Origin: Gelatoporia subvermispora B | Lineage: Eukaryota; Basidiomycota; Agaricomycetes; Polyporales; Gelatoporiaceae | Assembly (NCBI GenBank): GCA_000320605.2 | Contig: KB445818.1 | Location: 5,717 to 69,716, forward strand | Direction of reading: 5' to 3' | Length of the DNA stretch: 64,000 nucleotides | Shown: positions 45,501 to 58,338 of the stretch, piece by piece | Layout of the letters: each line of letters begins with the position of its first letter | Numbering within the stretch: the stretch's first letter is position 1 | The notes under the pieces: model-generated | Told to the model about the DNA's origin: nothing | Database searches by the model: none | Seen by the model: the letters and a program-made list of their open reading frames with translations, nothing else | Position numbers and translations under genes: made by a program

Positions 45501-46528
45501 TCTCCTCCTACTCGGACACCCTTCTCCATGTATTTTTTACTATTAGTCTTAATCCGCTCCGGTGCCGCTATAGATGGGCGCATTATCTCTACATTGGCCG
45601 TGCATCCTACACACCACTCATCGATATGATACCACTTGCATCGCAAAGTCGTCCGAGGTCCGGGTTACTCTCGCCGTCCGACGTAACGGGTGAATCTCCG
45701 AAGTTACGTGAACGCATGCCGAAAAGCGCGTCGATTTGGACGTGAACATGTCCCTACCACTTGCCTCCACTTGCTCGTATTGTACGCACCGGCGTGAAGT
45801 AGACTGGCTGTTCGTGAGGATGTTCGTTGCCAGTGCAAGTTCTGTGCAATCATGGCGTCACAGTCATCCGTCGCCATTCCCCAACATTCCGGGACTATTG
45901 TGCTCTGTTTGTACCTGCTGTCCAAAGGCCTTAGAAACAAACAGAGTCTGGGCGCTTTGTCTCGGACACCTCGCTAGCTACCGACCGAAGGTAGCTCACA
46001 CTTCGTCAGATTTAGCTGGACTTGTGCTTCCTTTGAGATACTCTTAGCATCTGAAGTGATTCACCGCCGCCACATCAGTCAGCAATTCTCCTGCCTTTCC
46101 GGTGGGCTAGCCCAAACCATAATCAAGATGGACCAAGCATGTTTGCACGATCCGCTGAACCACTACTCCGGTCAGGATCTGTAACGTGAATTCCGGTCGC
46201 GTTCGGACTGTTTCACCTGATCACATAGTCTCCACATCTCTGCGCCTGCGCTATATCCGTAACAATTGTACATAATCCGACTCCAAGCAGAAATTTGAAC
46301 TCCATGCATTCCCGCAGCGCGCATATCGACAGCATCCAACCCGAGACAGGTGAAAAACGGCATAACATTTTCTTGACAAAAATAATCCTCTCTTTGAACG
46401 CCCGCATCGGAACCTGACTTTGCGGACATTCCTGTGGTAGCCGGAGTGACAATTGCCGTACAGTTCGCTACGTACATAGAGACACGAGCCCACCGGGAAA
46501 CTAGCTAAGTATCACTGAAATTTATCAT
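45501..46528. other. Duplicated spacer between cytochrome c relic and NLR3
   Basis: Close copy of 36886-37917. The homologue of the 143-codon frame is frameshifted at about 46305. No gene. Confidence 0.55.
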
Positions 46529-49500
46529 CTAGACTATCCTACCGCGTCCGCCTGGGGTATAACACTTCGTCCAGTCCGTACCATGTACAAAAGCCTTCAA
46601 ATCGATAACTCTTGATCGACCAATGATTAGGACAGTTCGCGGCCACCACAGACCCGTATAATACTTTTCAGGTATCCAGAGTACGAGCTCCCCTCGGGGA
46701 CCAGTGATCCATCCACCAGTGATCCATCCGGAATTGTCGTAATCGTTGTCAGATTCGAAAGAGAAGATGTCCCGTGGATCCATGATGCCCGCTCCATCAT
46801 AGAGAGAAAGAGGATCAAAGGAACTGTCAATACACACGGACGAGGCATCATCATGAGTTGACGGGCTACCGGGGAGGAAATGATGTCGAGAAGGTTCCAG
46901 GACTGGCAATATGGAATTTGAAGCATCTGAGTCGGACGGATTGGCTGCCAAAGGGGGATGTGTGATATGCGGAGAGAATGCGACGCGAGGTCTGGTAGAA
47001 GAGGAACATGCAATGCTATGGTTGGACTTAGTTTGCGATCCAGACGCGATATGGGTTCCATCTGAGGAGCCCGCGACGGCGTTGATGATTCTTGAGTGAC
47101 CCTGGAGTGACTGAGGTAGTACCCGAGCTGTGCCCACATCCCAGATACGGATGGTCCTATCCTGAGAGCCAGATACAATGCGTATCCCATCCGGGGAGAA
47201 TGCGACGGAGGTGACCCATTTTGTGTGCCCCTCGAGTGGCTCGAGCAGCGCCTGACTCGTGCTCGCATCCCAGATCCGGATGGTCTTGTCCCACGAGCCA
47301 GACACGATGCGGGTCCCATCCGGGGAGAATGCGACGGAGGTGACCAATTCTGTGTGCCCCTCGAGTGGCTCGAGCAGCGCCTGACCCGTGCTCGCATCCC
47401 AGATCCGGATGGTGCTGTCGCCCGAGCCAGACACAATGCGGGTCCCATCCGGGGAGAATGCGACGGAGGTGACCCATTTTGTGTGCCCCTCGAGTGGCTC
47501 GAGCAGCGCCTGGCCCGTGCTCGCATCCCAAATACGGATGGTCCCATCCTCAGAGCCAGATACAATGCGTATCCCATNNNNNNNNNNNNNNNNNNNNNNN
47601 NNNNNNNNNNNNNNNNNNNNNNNNNNNNNNNNNNNNNNNNNNNNNNNNNNNNNNNNNNNNNNNNNNNNNNNNNNNNNNNNNNNNNNNNNNNNNNNNNNNN
47701 NNNNNNNNNNNNNNNNNNNNNNNNNNNNNNNNNNNNNNNNNNNNNNNNNNNNNNNNNNNNNNNNNNNNNNNNNNNNNNNNNNNNNNNNNNNNNNNNNNNN
47801 NNNNNNNNNNNNNNNNNNNNNNNNNNNNNNNNNNNNNNNNNNNNNNNNNNNNNNNNNNNNNNNNNNNNNNNNNNNNNNNNNNNNNNNNNNNNNNNNNNNN
47901 NNNNNNNNNNNNNNNNNNNNNNNNNNNNNNNNNNNNNNNNNNNNNNNNNNNNNNNNNNNNNNNNNNNNNNNNNNNNNNNNNNNNNNNNNNNNNNNNNNNN
48001 NNNNNNNNNNNNNNNNNNNNNNNNNNNNNNNNNNNNNNNNNNNNNNNNNNNNNNNNNNNNNNNNNNNNNNNNNNNNNNNNNNNNNNNNNNNNNNNNNNNN
48101 NNNNNNNNNNNNNNNNNNNNNNNNNNNNNNNNNNNNNNNNNNNNNNNNNNNNNNNNNNNNNNNNNNNNNNNNNNNNNNNNNNNNNNNNNNNNNNNNNNNN
48201 NNNNNNNNNNNNNNNNNNNNNNNNNNNNNNNNNNNNNNNNNNNNNNNNNNNNNNNNNNNNNGCCCGTGCTCGCATCCCAAATACGGATGGTCCCATCCTC
48301 AGAGCCAGATACAATGCGTATCCCATCCGGGGAGAATGCGACGGAGTTGACCCAACTTGTGTGCCCCTCGAGTAGCTCGAGCAGCGCCTGACCCGTGCTC
48401 GCATCCCAGATGCGGATGGCGTTGTCCCGCGAGCCAGACACGATGCGGGTCCCATCCGGGGAGAATGCGACGGAGGTGACCCAGTTTTTATGCCCCTCGA
48501 GAGGCTCGAGCAGCGCCTGACCCGTGCTCGCATCCCAGATGCGGATGGTCTTGTCGTCCGAGCCAGACGCAATGCGGGTCCCATCTGGAGAGAACGCGAC
48601 CGCCAGCGCTCCTGGTGCATCGTCATTGTACTCGAGAACATTGCAATGCTCACTGGCTTCCATTGTCATAATCACAGGCACATTTAAAAACTCCGGCCAA
48701 AATGCTTCCGCAATCCTTGAAGATGGACCAATGGATGGGAGTGCGGAGAGATATATGTGGGGCACACTTCTCGCAATTGCTGCTCGACAGGAGTCAACAA
48801 AGATGTTTGCATCTTTAAAGAATTGCGATGTACCGTCTGCCATATGCTACCAATGAAGTATGGGGTTGTGTGAGGACTTTGGAAGTATGTGGAGTAGCTG
48901 TGGTCACTTACCCCGTGGTCAGCGTCAAGAAGTTCTTCCAACAAACAGTCCGCTTCGTAAGTCTGCCGCAGTGTGCTCAGGACTTCAAGCCAGAATAGGA
49001 ACTTTCGGAATAGTACGGTAGATAGACATTGCAGCTGTGTCGACGCGTCCTCGAGAGCAGCGATGTGGTCGTAGAGGTGTATACATGCGTACGTGAGTTG
49101 TTTCGGCAGCGCTGCGCACTTTTGTTTCTCGTTGGGAAGATATGACGTTTGACACCCACTGACGTTGAAGTGCAGCAGGTCAGAGTCCATGATCCGGATG
49201 CAACCGTCTGCTAGGTCTCGGTGAACCGCCTGTCGATCAATCAAGAACTGCCCGGCACGCTCAGGGGTGGTCAAGAAGTCTCCGAAAGAGGCGTGGAATG
49301 TCGACACGACACCATCATGGTCCTGGGGAGGAACATAGACAACAGTGTGGAGTGCCTGCAGCATGATGCGGATTCTTTGTGGAGGGATATCGATCAACTC
49401 GGCCAGGACGTTCAGGGATAGGTGTTCACGGACGGTGAGAATCGCCGCCAGGATTCGTCTGATACTGCAAAGCTCCTCCGCCTCGTACTGCTTGGGATCC

Positions 49501-51428
49501 AGAGCCTTGTCAAGGATGAAAGTGTACATATCGTCTAGTGGCCCGTTCATCGGCCTGCCAGCGGTGATTTTGAGACCTGTGAACCTCCGCAGACGTTCCA
49601 CAGGATCCGTCTTTTGAATATATCCCGTCGCGGTGAACGCGTAGATGAAGAGTTTCCCTGCTTGATGTGCGAGGGTCGCAATGTCTGTCTGAGTAGGCCA
49701 TTTTGGAGGGAACGGATATGAGGGGTCGGAGGCGGCCATGAATTGTCGGACTTCACGAAGACGGTGGCCGATGTAGATGTAGATATCTGCCTCGACGATA
49801 CTGTCCTCCATTTCGTGCAGACGAAGTATGCGACGAATCCCGGCACCTTCCATGTCAAACCGAGAGCGTATGTGCTGCTCAGGGCGTGAGGTGACGAAGA
49901 ACTTGATGGGCATCCATGATGATACTTGGAGGAGGTGGGTGAGGATTGTCGACGTGGCGTCCTCGTCCGCACACTCGTCAAGAGCATCGACGACTAGCAC
50001 CAGAGTAGGTAACACGTCACCGAACGCTTCGCGAAGGGGACTCCGGAGCAGGCGTTCCACCTGGAACTCGACCTTGTCGTGTCCCGCGTCCGGATGTTTT
50101 CGCAGTACTTCCATCAGTGCCCATTTGTACGCTGGAAACTGGTATGCGAGCGATACTGCGAGTGTCGGGATGATGCGCTTGATGTCATCTCGGTTAGTCC
50201 CTCTAGAACAGAAAAAACTACCCCCAAATATACCCGCGCGACGAAGTATGAGGCAGAGTGATCGGGCAATGGCAGATTTACCCGTGCCCGCCATGCCGTC
50301 CAGCCAGAATATACGCGGAGCTGCGCTATCGAGGCTCCAGTCCTTCAGGTCGTCAAGAAGGGCGACGCGAGTGCCCTGCATGCATTCCGCACCGGCTTGA
50401 GCGTCAATCCCAGCGTCCGGAACATGCTGCAGCTGTGTCATCAGCCCTGCTACATATCAGTACAGCGTCAGGTATGTAACAGAATGGCTCACTCGATACG
50501 TCAAGGTCTTCGGCCATGCGTTCAGTGTGAAGGTTGCACTCAAGCTGAACCGGAGGATAAGAGTCATGTCGTCACACAAGATGATCTACGACGCACTTGG
50601 AAGTCATCGATCATAGCCGCTAGTCCGCGGAATACGCTCTCAACCTCTGTCACATCCGTCCATGATTCAAACACCCGTCTCATCAAGTTTCGTCTCGTCT
50701 TGCTTTCGATCTTTTGCTTGATGCGGTTGAGCTCCCTAACTTGCGTGAGACTTTGTGGCATATTCCAGCTGTAACGAAATACCTACTGCTCTATGCGTTT
50801 CAGGCGCCGCAACACTAGCAGACTCGTATGCTGCTCTGACCCATACGCTGACATATTTTGCATCAGCCGGCCAATGTCCTGCGCGATTTGTTCAAAGCCA
50901 TCTCGAGCTTCTCCGAGATTCTGTTTCGCAGGTGGTCAGATTGCGGTATCATCAATGTGAACGGAGTATTGTACCCACGTCTATCATGTCCATTACCTCA
51001 ACAACGCCAACCAGCGCAGCCTTCAGTGGTAAGAATAGATCGCTACCGTCCCTGACAGCTTTGAGCACCTCCTTCAACACCACCCATCCTGTTCGTTTTG
51101 GCGAGGTAGTCATCCGGACTCTCGGTATGTTCAATGACGGGTATGCGGATCCACTTGCGGCATGAAATGAAGGTGCAACGGAGATCTCACTCCATGGCTG
51201 TGCCGAGGTTGTCTCGATCCTCACTGGGTTTACTGGCGGGTAGCTGGACCCGTTCGTAATGTAACCGGGAAAGACCGCCATCGATTGCTGTGATGAGGAA
51301 GACGGAGACATCGAAGAGTTCGGCGCCGTCCTCTCTGCTTGAGCAGAATCCGTTTTCCTTCGCTTCCAGGACCCCTGCATGATCTCGGGTACAACGTGCT
51401 TCAGCGAGCGTCGCGGTGGATCAGCCAT
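46529..51428 (-). CDS. NACHT-WD40 NLR receptor 3, interrupted by assembly gap
   Basis: Closest relative of NLR2. It starts at 51428 (MADPPRRSLKHVVPEIMQG), with a Ser-rich stretch, then VLKEVLKAVRDGSDLFLPLK. The NACHT exon (about 50450-48910) has GMAGTGKS and LVLVVDALDECAD. The WD40 exon starts at 48843 with MADGTSQFFKDANIFVDS. Three complete repeats precede an N run (47578-48261) and four full repeats plus one degenerate repeat follow. The tail WITGPRGELVLWIPEKYYTG and FVHGTDWTKCYTPGG ends at 46529. The reading frame before the gap does not match the frame after it at the given gap length, which points to a wrong gap size rather than to a pseudogene. No stop is seen in the sequenced parts. 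Confidence 0.8.
47578..48261. other. Assembly gap (684 N) inside WD40 repeats
   Basis: The 65 bp on the left (47513-47577) and on the right (48262-48326) of the N run are identical, each running from the QALLEPL end of one repeat into the next. The assembler evidently could not bridge near-identical 129-bp units, so repeat number and content are unknown here. Confidence 0.97.
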
Positions 51429-52495
51429 GTCGAGTGATGTTGGTCTGCGGGCAGAGCAACGTTACGTGGAGGGTCGGAACGAGGCAAATGCGGCGTTCCA
51501 GGATGAGCGAGATGGAGCTAGGCAGAGGAACGTCACCCGCAGTGCCAGAATTCAAGCAAGTGCGTCGTTCCAGGGTGAGCGAGGGGAAGTACGTGTCCGA
51601 GGCGTTCTTAAACCTGTCAGACTCGACACTCTGAGCTTTTGTGCTGTGCATAGATTGTTGCACAGGTTCGGCCGCAGAACTTCCTGCAATAGCTGGAGAC
51701 ACTATTACACGTCCAGACAGTACTCTGGATTCCAAATACACCTAGTACCTGGTACAGAGGCAGACACTTTCCAGTCGACCTTTCAGAAGCTTCATCACAC
51801 AGCCATACAATACTCTGGACCCTGGCGCTTGGTTCCGTGAGCCGTGGCAGACACTGCCCCAGAAGTTCTGTCGAAAACGAATATGACGACTGTCTGACAC
51901 GGAACGGCAGCATTTCGCAGACTGAGGGATCCATAAAGGATATTGACATGACTGACCAGAATTGGGTTCGACGTGCTGTCAAGTGACGCGTGTGCATGGC
52001 TCAGAATACATGTACGAGGCATGGAAAATACGCAGGGCACGTTCAAGCAATCTAGACTTGAATCGCGGGACTCAGTTGGTGCTGCACTGATTTGCTGTGC
52101 ATCGACGTACCAGGCTACACTTTCCGCGCTCATATAATCATAACAGACAGGCATCGCCTTCCTTGTCCGTCCAAGGCTGTACTCACAAACCTCCTTTTTT
52201 AGGCATATGTTCGAAGTTGAAGGTGATAACCTGCATACAGATCGGAAAGTGGGAGCTTTCCCTCTCGCGTTACACAAGAACATGGAGCACGGGATTGCAA
52301 TGCATTGTATGTCGTTCGAAAATAGATTGCAAGAATCAGTGCCACAGTGGGCCAGCGCGAGGCCGCGCATGCAATGCACGTGACCGTAGACGCGGCTGTG
52401 AGAACTGACGGGACTCTACCTCTCCTCTTCGTCGTGTTGGTCTACGGTAATGGTGCCCTTTCATAACAGGGACTTCTGTTCTGTCGCATCCACTC
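51429..52495. other. NLR3 upstream region
   Basis: No gene. It shares blocks with the regions upstream of NLR2 and NLR4, including the inverted repeat at 51846-51858 and the 'cagacaggca' block near 52145. Confidence 0.55.
51846..51858. promoter_or_regulatory. Inverted repeat GGCAGACACTGCC upstream of NLR3
   Basis: Identical to the NLR2 and NLR4 elements, about 418 bp upstream of the start codon at 51428. Confidence 0.35.
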
Positions 52496-52499
52496 CTGT

Positions 52500-53420
52500 G
52501 CTCCAAATGCGTATCCCCATCTCACGCTCGCGATCCCCACCATCTCAGTCTCGCAGTCCCGACTCCCCACCACCACGGGCAAGAAGCCGCGCATCCTGCT
52601 CAAGCCCCGCTGAATGCCCACAAGGGTACGAGATGAACACCGTGAACGATGTCATTGAGGATTAGGTCGTTGTCGCACGACAATCCTCGAATCCTCATCG
52701 GACGCGTCAAGCACGAGGGTAACGTGTACCCCGTGTGTAGTCCACGGTATAGGCAGCACATCGAGGAGAGGCATCGGGTGTGAATGCGCCGGCGAGGCGG
52801 GTCATGCGGATCGAGGATGTGCTGTCGGGCGAGAGCTTGCCCACGAGCGGCGCGGCGTACACGAAGCTGTCAAACTCGTCGTGCGTCCCAAATCCCAGCT
52901 GCTCCTGTGCATACATGCTTGGCCAGCTCATTTGCATGCGTATTTGCGCCTGCCTCGGCGCCTGTACAGCGATCCAAACCGAAGTCCCAAGGCCAATTTG
53001 AGCGCATGGCGCGCGACCACCTGCTCGATGAGCTCTTCAACCTGTGCAACGCCCGAAGCCGAAGCCGAAGCCGCCCAATGACCAGTTCGATATGTGCTTA
53101 CCAAGCTACGCAGCTCCTGCACGTGCATTTACGCCAGCACCTGCACCGCCCGGGGACTAATATTCTGAGCGCATGTCTTGGATGCCGCGCGACCGAGCTC
53201 TTCGAGGCGTTCTAGAAGCACGAGCATCGAGCTCGAGATCTTTCTCGAGTGCACGCAGCAGCCCAAGGCATACCTCAAGGTGTCCCCCACGAGGTTGTCT
53301 TCGGGCACCGCAGCGGCAAGATCCTCACACATTTGCATCGTCCGGATCCTCCTCGTGCTCGTGCGTTATGCCGCCGACCTGGCCATCATTCGTCCTCGCG
53401 CCATCGCCATCCGAGTCCGG
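52500..53420 (+). pseudogene. TFIIF beta-subunit relic 4
   Basis: Matches relics 2, 3 and 5: RIEDVLSGESLPTSGA near 52810, FERMARDHLLDELFNLCNA near 53000-53050, then a shifted continuation with 'cagcagcccaaggcatacctcaagg' (53257-53281), which codes for TQQPKAYLK in the intact frame. Stops and frameshifts throughout. Confidence 0.7.
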
Positions 53421-53712
53421 TTCCGAGGGGTGCGTTCTCCGCCGGTGATGGGAGTGAAAGTCGGATTGGAATGGTGGGGAGTGGGCATGCTCGCGCCCTG
53501 AATCCGGGTTCGAGTCCAAGGAGGACAACCTTTCGGAGGACGACGCGTCGACTCTCTGGGGCTTGTGGTATATGCAACCAATTGAATGCAGGCTACACAG
53601 CCATTGGGTTGGATACATGCGGGGCCGACATGTAATCCTGGACGACTTATCTCTCGCACCCTCTTTGACAACGACATCCTCCCTCCGGGCCTAATCCAAA
53701 ACGAGAATACCT

Positions 53713-54000
53713 TCGTCACTGACGCACTTTGGGGCTCAATGCGGTCCGTAATCCTAGCACATCCCCGGCACCAAGATAGTGTTTGAAGGTCTCAAGGACA
53801 AGAACCGCAACAACCTCATCATCTACCTTGGAGGCGGTACATACTTCTGCGTCTACTGCATGAGCGGATCTTGTCGACATGCCGCATGTTGCATACTGCG
53901 TAATCCCCTTCTGTACGGACATTCTTCTCCATCATTTATCGCTAGTGCAATTCGATCGGCGCCGGTATAGGCGAATGCAATACCATCTATACACGGTACG
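53713..54000 (+). pseudogene. Cytochrome c relic: exon 4 and 3' end
   Basis: Begins in the intron-3 relic ('cactgacgcactttggggct'), then exon 4 with IPGTKIVFEGLKDKNRNNL (distal Met changed to Ile) and diverged intron 4 and downstream sequence. Exons 1-3 are absent. Confidence 0.7.
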
Positions 54001-54375
54001 CCAGACGTACATCCTACATACAGTTCATCGATGTCAAAGCACTTCACACCGCCAAATTCGTACGAGATCTGGCTAGTATTGTCATTGTCTGACGCACTAG
54101 ATAGGCCTTCGATCATGTTGAATAAATACGCGCCGGTAAGCGTGTCAATTCGGGCATATCGCACATATCCTTCGACCTCGCAATACTAATCTTCCGTATG
54201 TGTGGGGTTGTGCGATTGCTCGTGAGGAAGTTTTGGGTGCCAGCGTATGAACTGTAATATCATGACATCACATCCATTCGATGTCGCTCCTGGCGTTCTG
54301 GTCTGTTGTCCCTTGCTTGTGTCTGTTGTTCAACAGCCTTAAAAATAAACGAAGCCTCGGCTCCGTGCAGAAATC

Positions 54376-54708
54376 TTCAAGACGTGGTGTGCGCAGTGCC
54401 ACACCCTCGGCGCGGGCAAGCCCAACAAGGTCGGCCCCAGCCTCCACAGGTGAGTCCAGTTCAACGCTGCGAACGGCGCAGCGAGAGGCTGACACGCGGC
54501 GGATCTCAGCATCTTCGGCCGCAAGTCCGGCCAGGCGGAGGGCTACTTGTACACCGCCGCGAACGTGAACAAGGGCGTCACCTGGGACGAGACCACGCTC
54601 TTCGAGTACCTCGAGAACCCCAAAAAGGTCCGTCTGCGATGACACGTCGCTGACGCACTTTGGGGCTGACTGCGCTCCGCGACTCCAGTACATCACCGGT
54701 ATCATGAC
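54376..54708 (+). pseudogene. Cytochrome c relic: exons 2 and 3, truncated in exon 4
   Basis: Exon 2 keeps the haem motif ([20 protein letters not shown], ending PSLHR), and exon 3 is nearly perfect ([20 protein letters not shown], then [17 protein letters not shown]). Exon 4 breaks off after YITGIM at the junction with sequence leading to NLR4. Exon 1 is missing. Confidence 0.85.
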
Positions 54709-54812
54709 CTGGCGGGTCCGGATATCGGATATTCTTCTTCGGATACGGACTCCGAAGGAACTTCATCTCTTGGATACATATACAAGATAGGTGATACTTG
54801 CCGGATATTCGG

Positions 54813-57800
54813 CTATGTAGAATCGGATGACATTGAGATACTATCTAAATATGACTGAAAATCATCGCTTATCCTACCGAGTCCGCCTGGAGTGTAACAT
54901 TTCGTCCAGTCTGTACCGTGAAATACAGCCTTCAAACATAATATGACTTGTGACCGACCTATAACGAGAACATTCCGCGGCCACCACAGACCCGCACGAT
55001 ACTCTTCAGGTGTCCAGAGTACGAGATCCCCTCGGGGACCGGTAATCCAGCCGCCATTGAAGGAGATAGTGTCCCGTCGATCCATGATGCCCGCTCCATC
55101 ATATAGAGAGAAGGGATCGAAGGAATCGTCATGATGTGATGGGTTACCAGGAAGGAGATGATGCCGATGTGTTTCCAAGTGTGACAACATGGAATTCGAA
55201 TTATCTGGGTCGGACGTATTGACTGTCAAAGGGGAATGGGGGATATGCGGAGAGAATGCAACGCGAGAACTGGTAGTAGAAAAACATGCATTGCAATGAA
55301 TAGCCGTGGATTGCGATCCAGACGCGATGTGGGTCCCACCTGACGAGGACACGAGGGAGCTCACACAGTCACTTGTGTGACCCTCGAGTGGACTAGGCTG
55401 TGTGCTAGCCGTGCGCACATCCCAGACACGGATGGTCCCATCCATAGAGGCAGACATGATGAGGGTGCCGTCCGGGGAAAATGCGACGGATGTGACGATT
55501 TGTGTGTGGCCACCGAGCGGTTCGAGCAGCGCCTGGCCCGTGCTCGCATCCCAGATGCGGATGGTCTTGTCTGGCGATCCAGACACAAAATTGGCCCCAT
55601 CAGGGGAGAATGCCATGGAGGTAACCTCTTCTGTGTGACCCTCAAGTGGATTGAGCAACGCCTGATCCGTGCTCGCATCCCAGATGCGGATGTTGTTGTC
55701 GTACGAGGGAGACACAATGCGGGTCCCGTCCAGGGAGAATGAGACAGAGAGGATACCCTGTGGTCTACGTGCGAGTAGCTCGAGCAGCACCTGACCCGTG
55801 CTCGCATCCCAGATGTGTAAGGTCTGGTCACTCGGGCCAGATACGATGTGGGTCCCATCCGGGGAGAACGCGACCGTGTACACTGGTGACATATTGTCGA
55901 TATACTGGAGGGCATTTTGGCGCATGCTGATGCTCATAGTCAGTCATAATTACAGGCACATTTATAAACTCGGGCCAGAATGCTTCAGCAACCCATGAAG
56001 ATGGATGAATGGATGGGAGCGCGGAAAATAAATGTGGGGTACACTTTTCTCAGTTGATTCTTGACAAGAGTCAAGAAAGCTTTCTGCATCTTCAAAGAAT
56101 TGCAATTTACCGTCTGTCATATGCTACCAATGACAAATTGCGTAATGTGAGGACTATGGAGGTATCAGGAGTGATTGTGGTCACCTACCCAGCAGCGAGC
56201 AAGGACTTGCAGCACCGATACGGACACTACGTAAGTCCGGCGCAGTGTACTGAGGACCTCGAGCCAGAATAGGAACTTTCGGAATAGCACGGTAGATGGA
56301 TACTGCAGTTGTGCTGACGCGTTCTCGAGAGCAACGATGCGTTCGGACCAATACATACATGCGTACGTGAGTTGTCCCGGAAGCGCTGCGCACTTTTGTT
56401 ACTAGTTGGGAAGATATGATGTATGGCATCCACTGACATTGAAGTGCAGAAGGTCAGAGTCCATGATCCGGATGCAATCATCTGCTAGGTCGCGGTGACC
56501 CGTCTGTCGATCAATCAGGAACTACCCAGCGCGCTCGGGGTGGTCAGGAAGTCTCCGAAAGAGGCGTGGAATGTTGACACGACACCGGAGTGGTCCAGGG
56601 AAGGAACATACACAACAGTGTGGGGCGCCTGTAGTATGGTACGAATTTTTTGCGGAGATATACCGATCAAGTCCGCCAGGACGTCGAGGGATAGGTGTTC
56701 ACGGACAGTGAGAATCGTAGCGAGGATTCGTCTGATGTTGTAAAGCTCCTCCGGTTCGTACTGCTTGGGATACAACGCTTTCTCAAGGATGAAAGTATAC
56801 ATATTGTCTAGTGGCCCGTTCATCGGCCTGCCGGTGGTGATTTTGAGGCCGGTGAACCTCTGCAGACGTACCACAGGATCCGTCTTTTGAATATATCCCG
56901 TCGCAGTGAACGCGTAGATGAAGAGTTTCTCCGCCTGGTGTGCGAGCTTGGAAACGTCCGTCTGAGTAGGTCATTCTGGAGGGCATGAATATGAGGGGTC
57001 GGATGCGATCATGAATTGTCGGAGTCTCACGAAGACGGTGACTGGTGTAGACGTAGATATCTGCCTCGATAATACTGTCCTCCATTTCGTGCAGACGGAG
57101 TATGCGAATAGTCCCGGCATCTCCCATGTGAAATCTAGAGCGTATGTGCTGGTCAGGGCGTGAGGTGACGAAGAATTTGATGGGCATGTGTGATGCTACT
57201 TGGAGAAGGTGGATGAGGATTGTCGACGTGGCGTTCTCGTCCGCGCACTCGTCAAGAGCATCGACGACTAGCACCAGAGTACGTAAAACGTCACCGAACG
57301 CTTCGAGAAGGGGACCTCGGAGCAGGCGTTCTACCTGGACCTCCACCCTGTCGTGCCCCGCGTCCGGATGCTGCTTCAATAGCGCCCATTTAAATACTGG
57401 GAGTTGGTAAGCGAGCGATATTGCAACCGTGCGTTCAGTGTAAAGATTGCACTCAAGCTAAGTCGGAAAATGAGAGCCATGTCAAACAAGATGAGCTATG
57501 ACGTACTTGGAAGTCATCGATCATGGTCGCCAGCCAACGGAATACGTCTCCCACATCCGTCCACGATTCGAACACCCGTCTCATCAAGTTTCGCCTCGTG
57601 TTGCTTTCGATCTTTTGCTTGATGCGATTGAGTTCCCTGAAGTGCGTGAGCTTCCGCGGCATATTCCACTTGTAACGAGATACCTACTCTTCTATGCGTT
57701 TCAGGCGCCGCAAGACTAGCGGACTTGCATGCTACTCTGACCCATACGCTGACATATTCTGCATCAGCCGGCCAATGTCCTGTGCAACCTATTCAAATCC

Positions 57801-58338
57801 TTCTCGGGCTTCTCCGAGATTCTGTTCCGTAGGTGGTCAGACTGTGGTATCAGCAATGTCAAGAGAGAATGGTACTCACGTCGATCATGTCCATTACCTC
57901 GACAACGCCGACTAGTGCTGCCTTCAGTGGTAGAAACAGATCGCTACCATTCCTGACCGCTTTGAGCATCTCCTGCAACACTGCCCATCCTGGGCTCCTT
58001 GTCGAGGTGGTCATCCTGACTCTCGCTGTGTCCAATGGTGGGTGTGCGGATCCGCTTGCGGCATAAACTGAAGACGCGACAGAGGTCCCCATCCATCGTT
58101 GTGACGAGGTCATCTAGATTCTCACTGGGTTTGCTGGTGAGTAGTGAAACCCATTTGCAATGTGACCGGGGAATACGGCAAATACCGCCATCAATTGCTG
58201 TGACGTGGTGGACGGAGGCATTGATGAGTCCGGCGCCGTCTGCTGGGCTTGCGCGGAGTTCGTTCTCCTTCGTTTCCAGAACTCTTGTATGATCTCGGGT
58301 ACGACATGCTTCAGCGAGCGTCGCGGCAGATCAGCCAT
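54813..58338 (-). pseudogene. NACHT-WD40 NLR pseudogene 4, P-loop deleted
   Basis: Starts at 58338 (MADLPRRSLKHVVPEIIQE) with a recognisable helical domain (AVRNGSDLFLPLKAALVG). The small exon LECNLYTER joins at about 57428 directly to SLAYQLPVFKWALLKQHPDA. The exon parts carrying the linker and P-loop, about 0.7 kb in NLR2, are therefore gone. Walker B LVLVVDALDECAD survives. Later there is a stop in ERAG-stop-FLIDRQ (about 56523) and another after SYLPN (about 56405), and a one-base loss in the SVPHIYLSALPS region (about 56025). Four WD40 repeats plus a degenerate one and the complete tail ending at 54813 remain open. A truncated WD40 protein from 55937 could still be made, but the receptor is dead. 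Confidence 0.85.

Noticed and set aside
46627..48843. Calling NLR3 a frameshifted pseudogene because the two halves of the WD40 exon are in different frames
   Set aside because: The frame change coincides with an N run whose length is inconsistent with the repeat period, so it is an assembly artefact until shown otherwise.
53500..53530. tRNA-like T-loop sequence (gggttcgagtcc)
   Set aside because: No acceptor or anticodon stem can be formed around it, and a diverged copy of the same stretch at about 60200 lies in a TFIIF beta relic, so it is part of the duplicated pseudogene.
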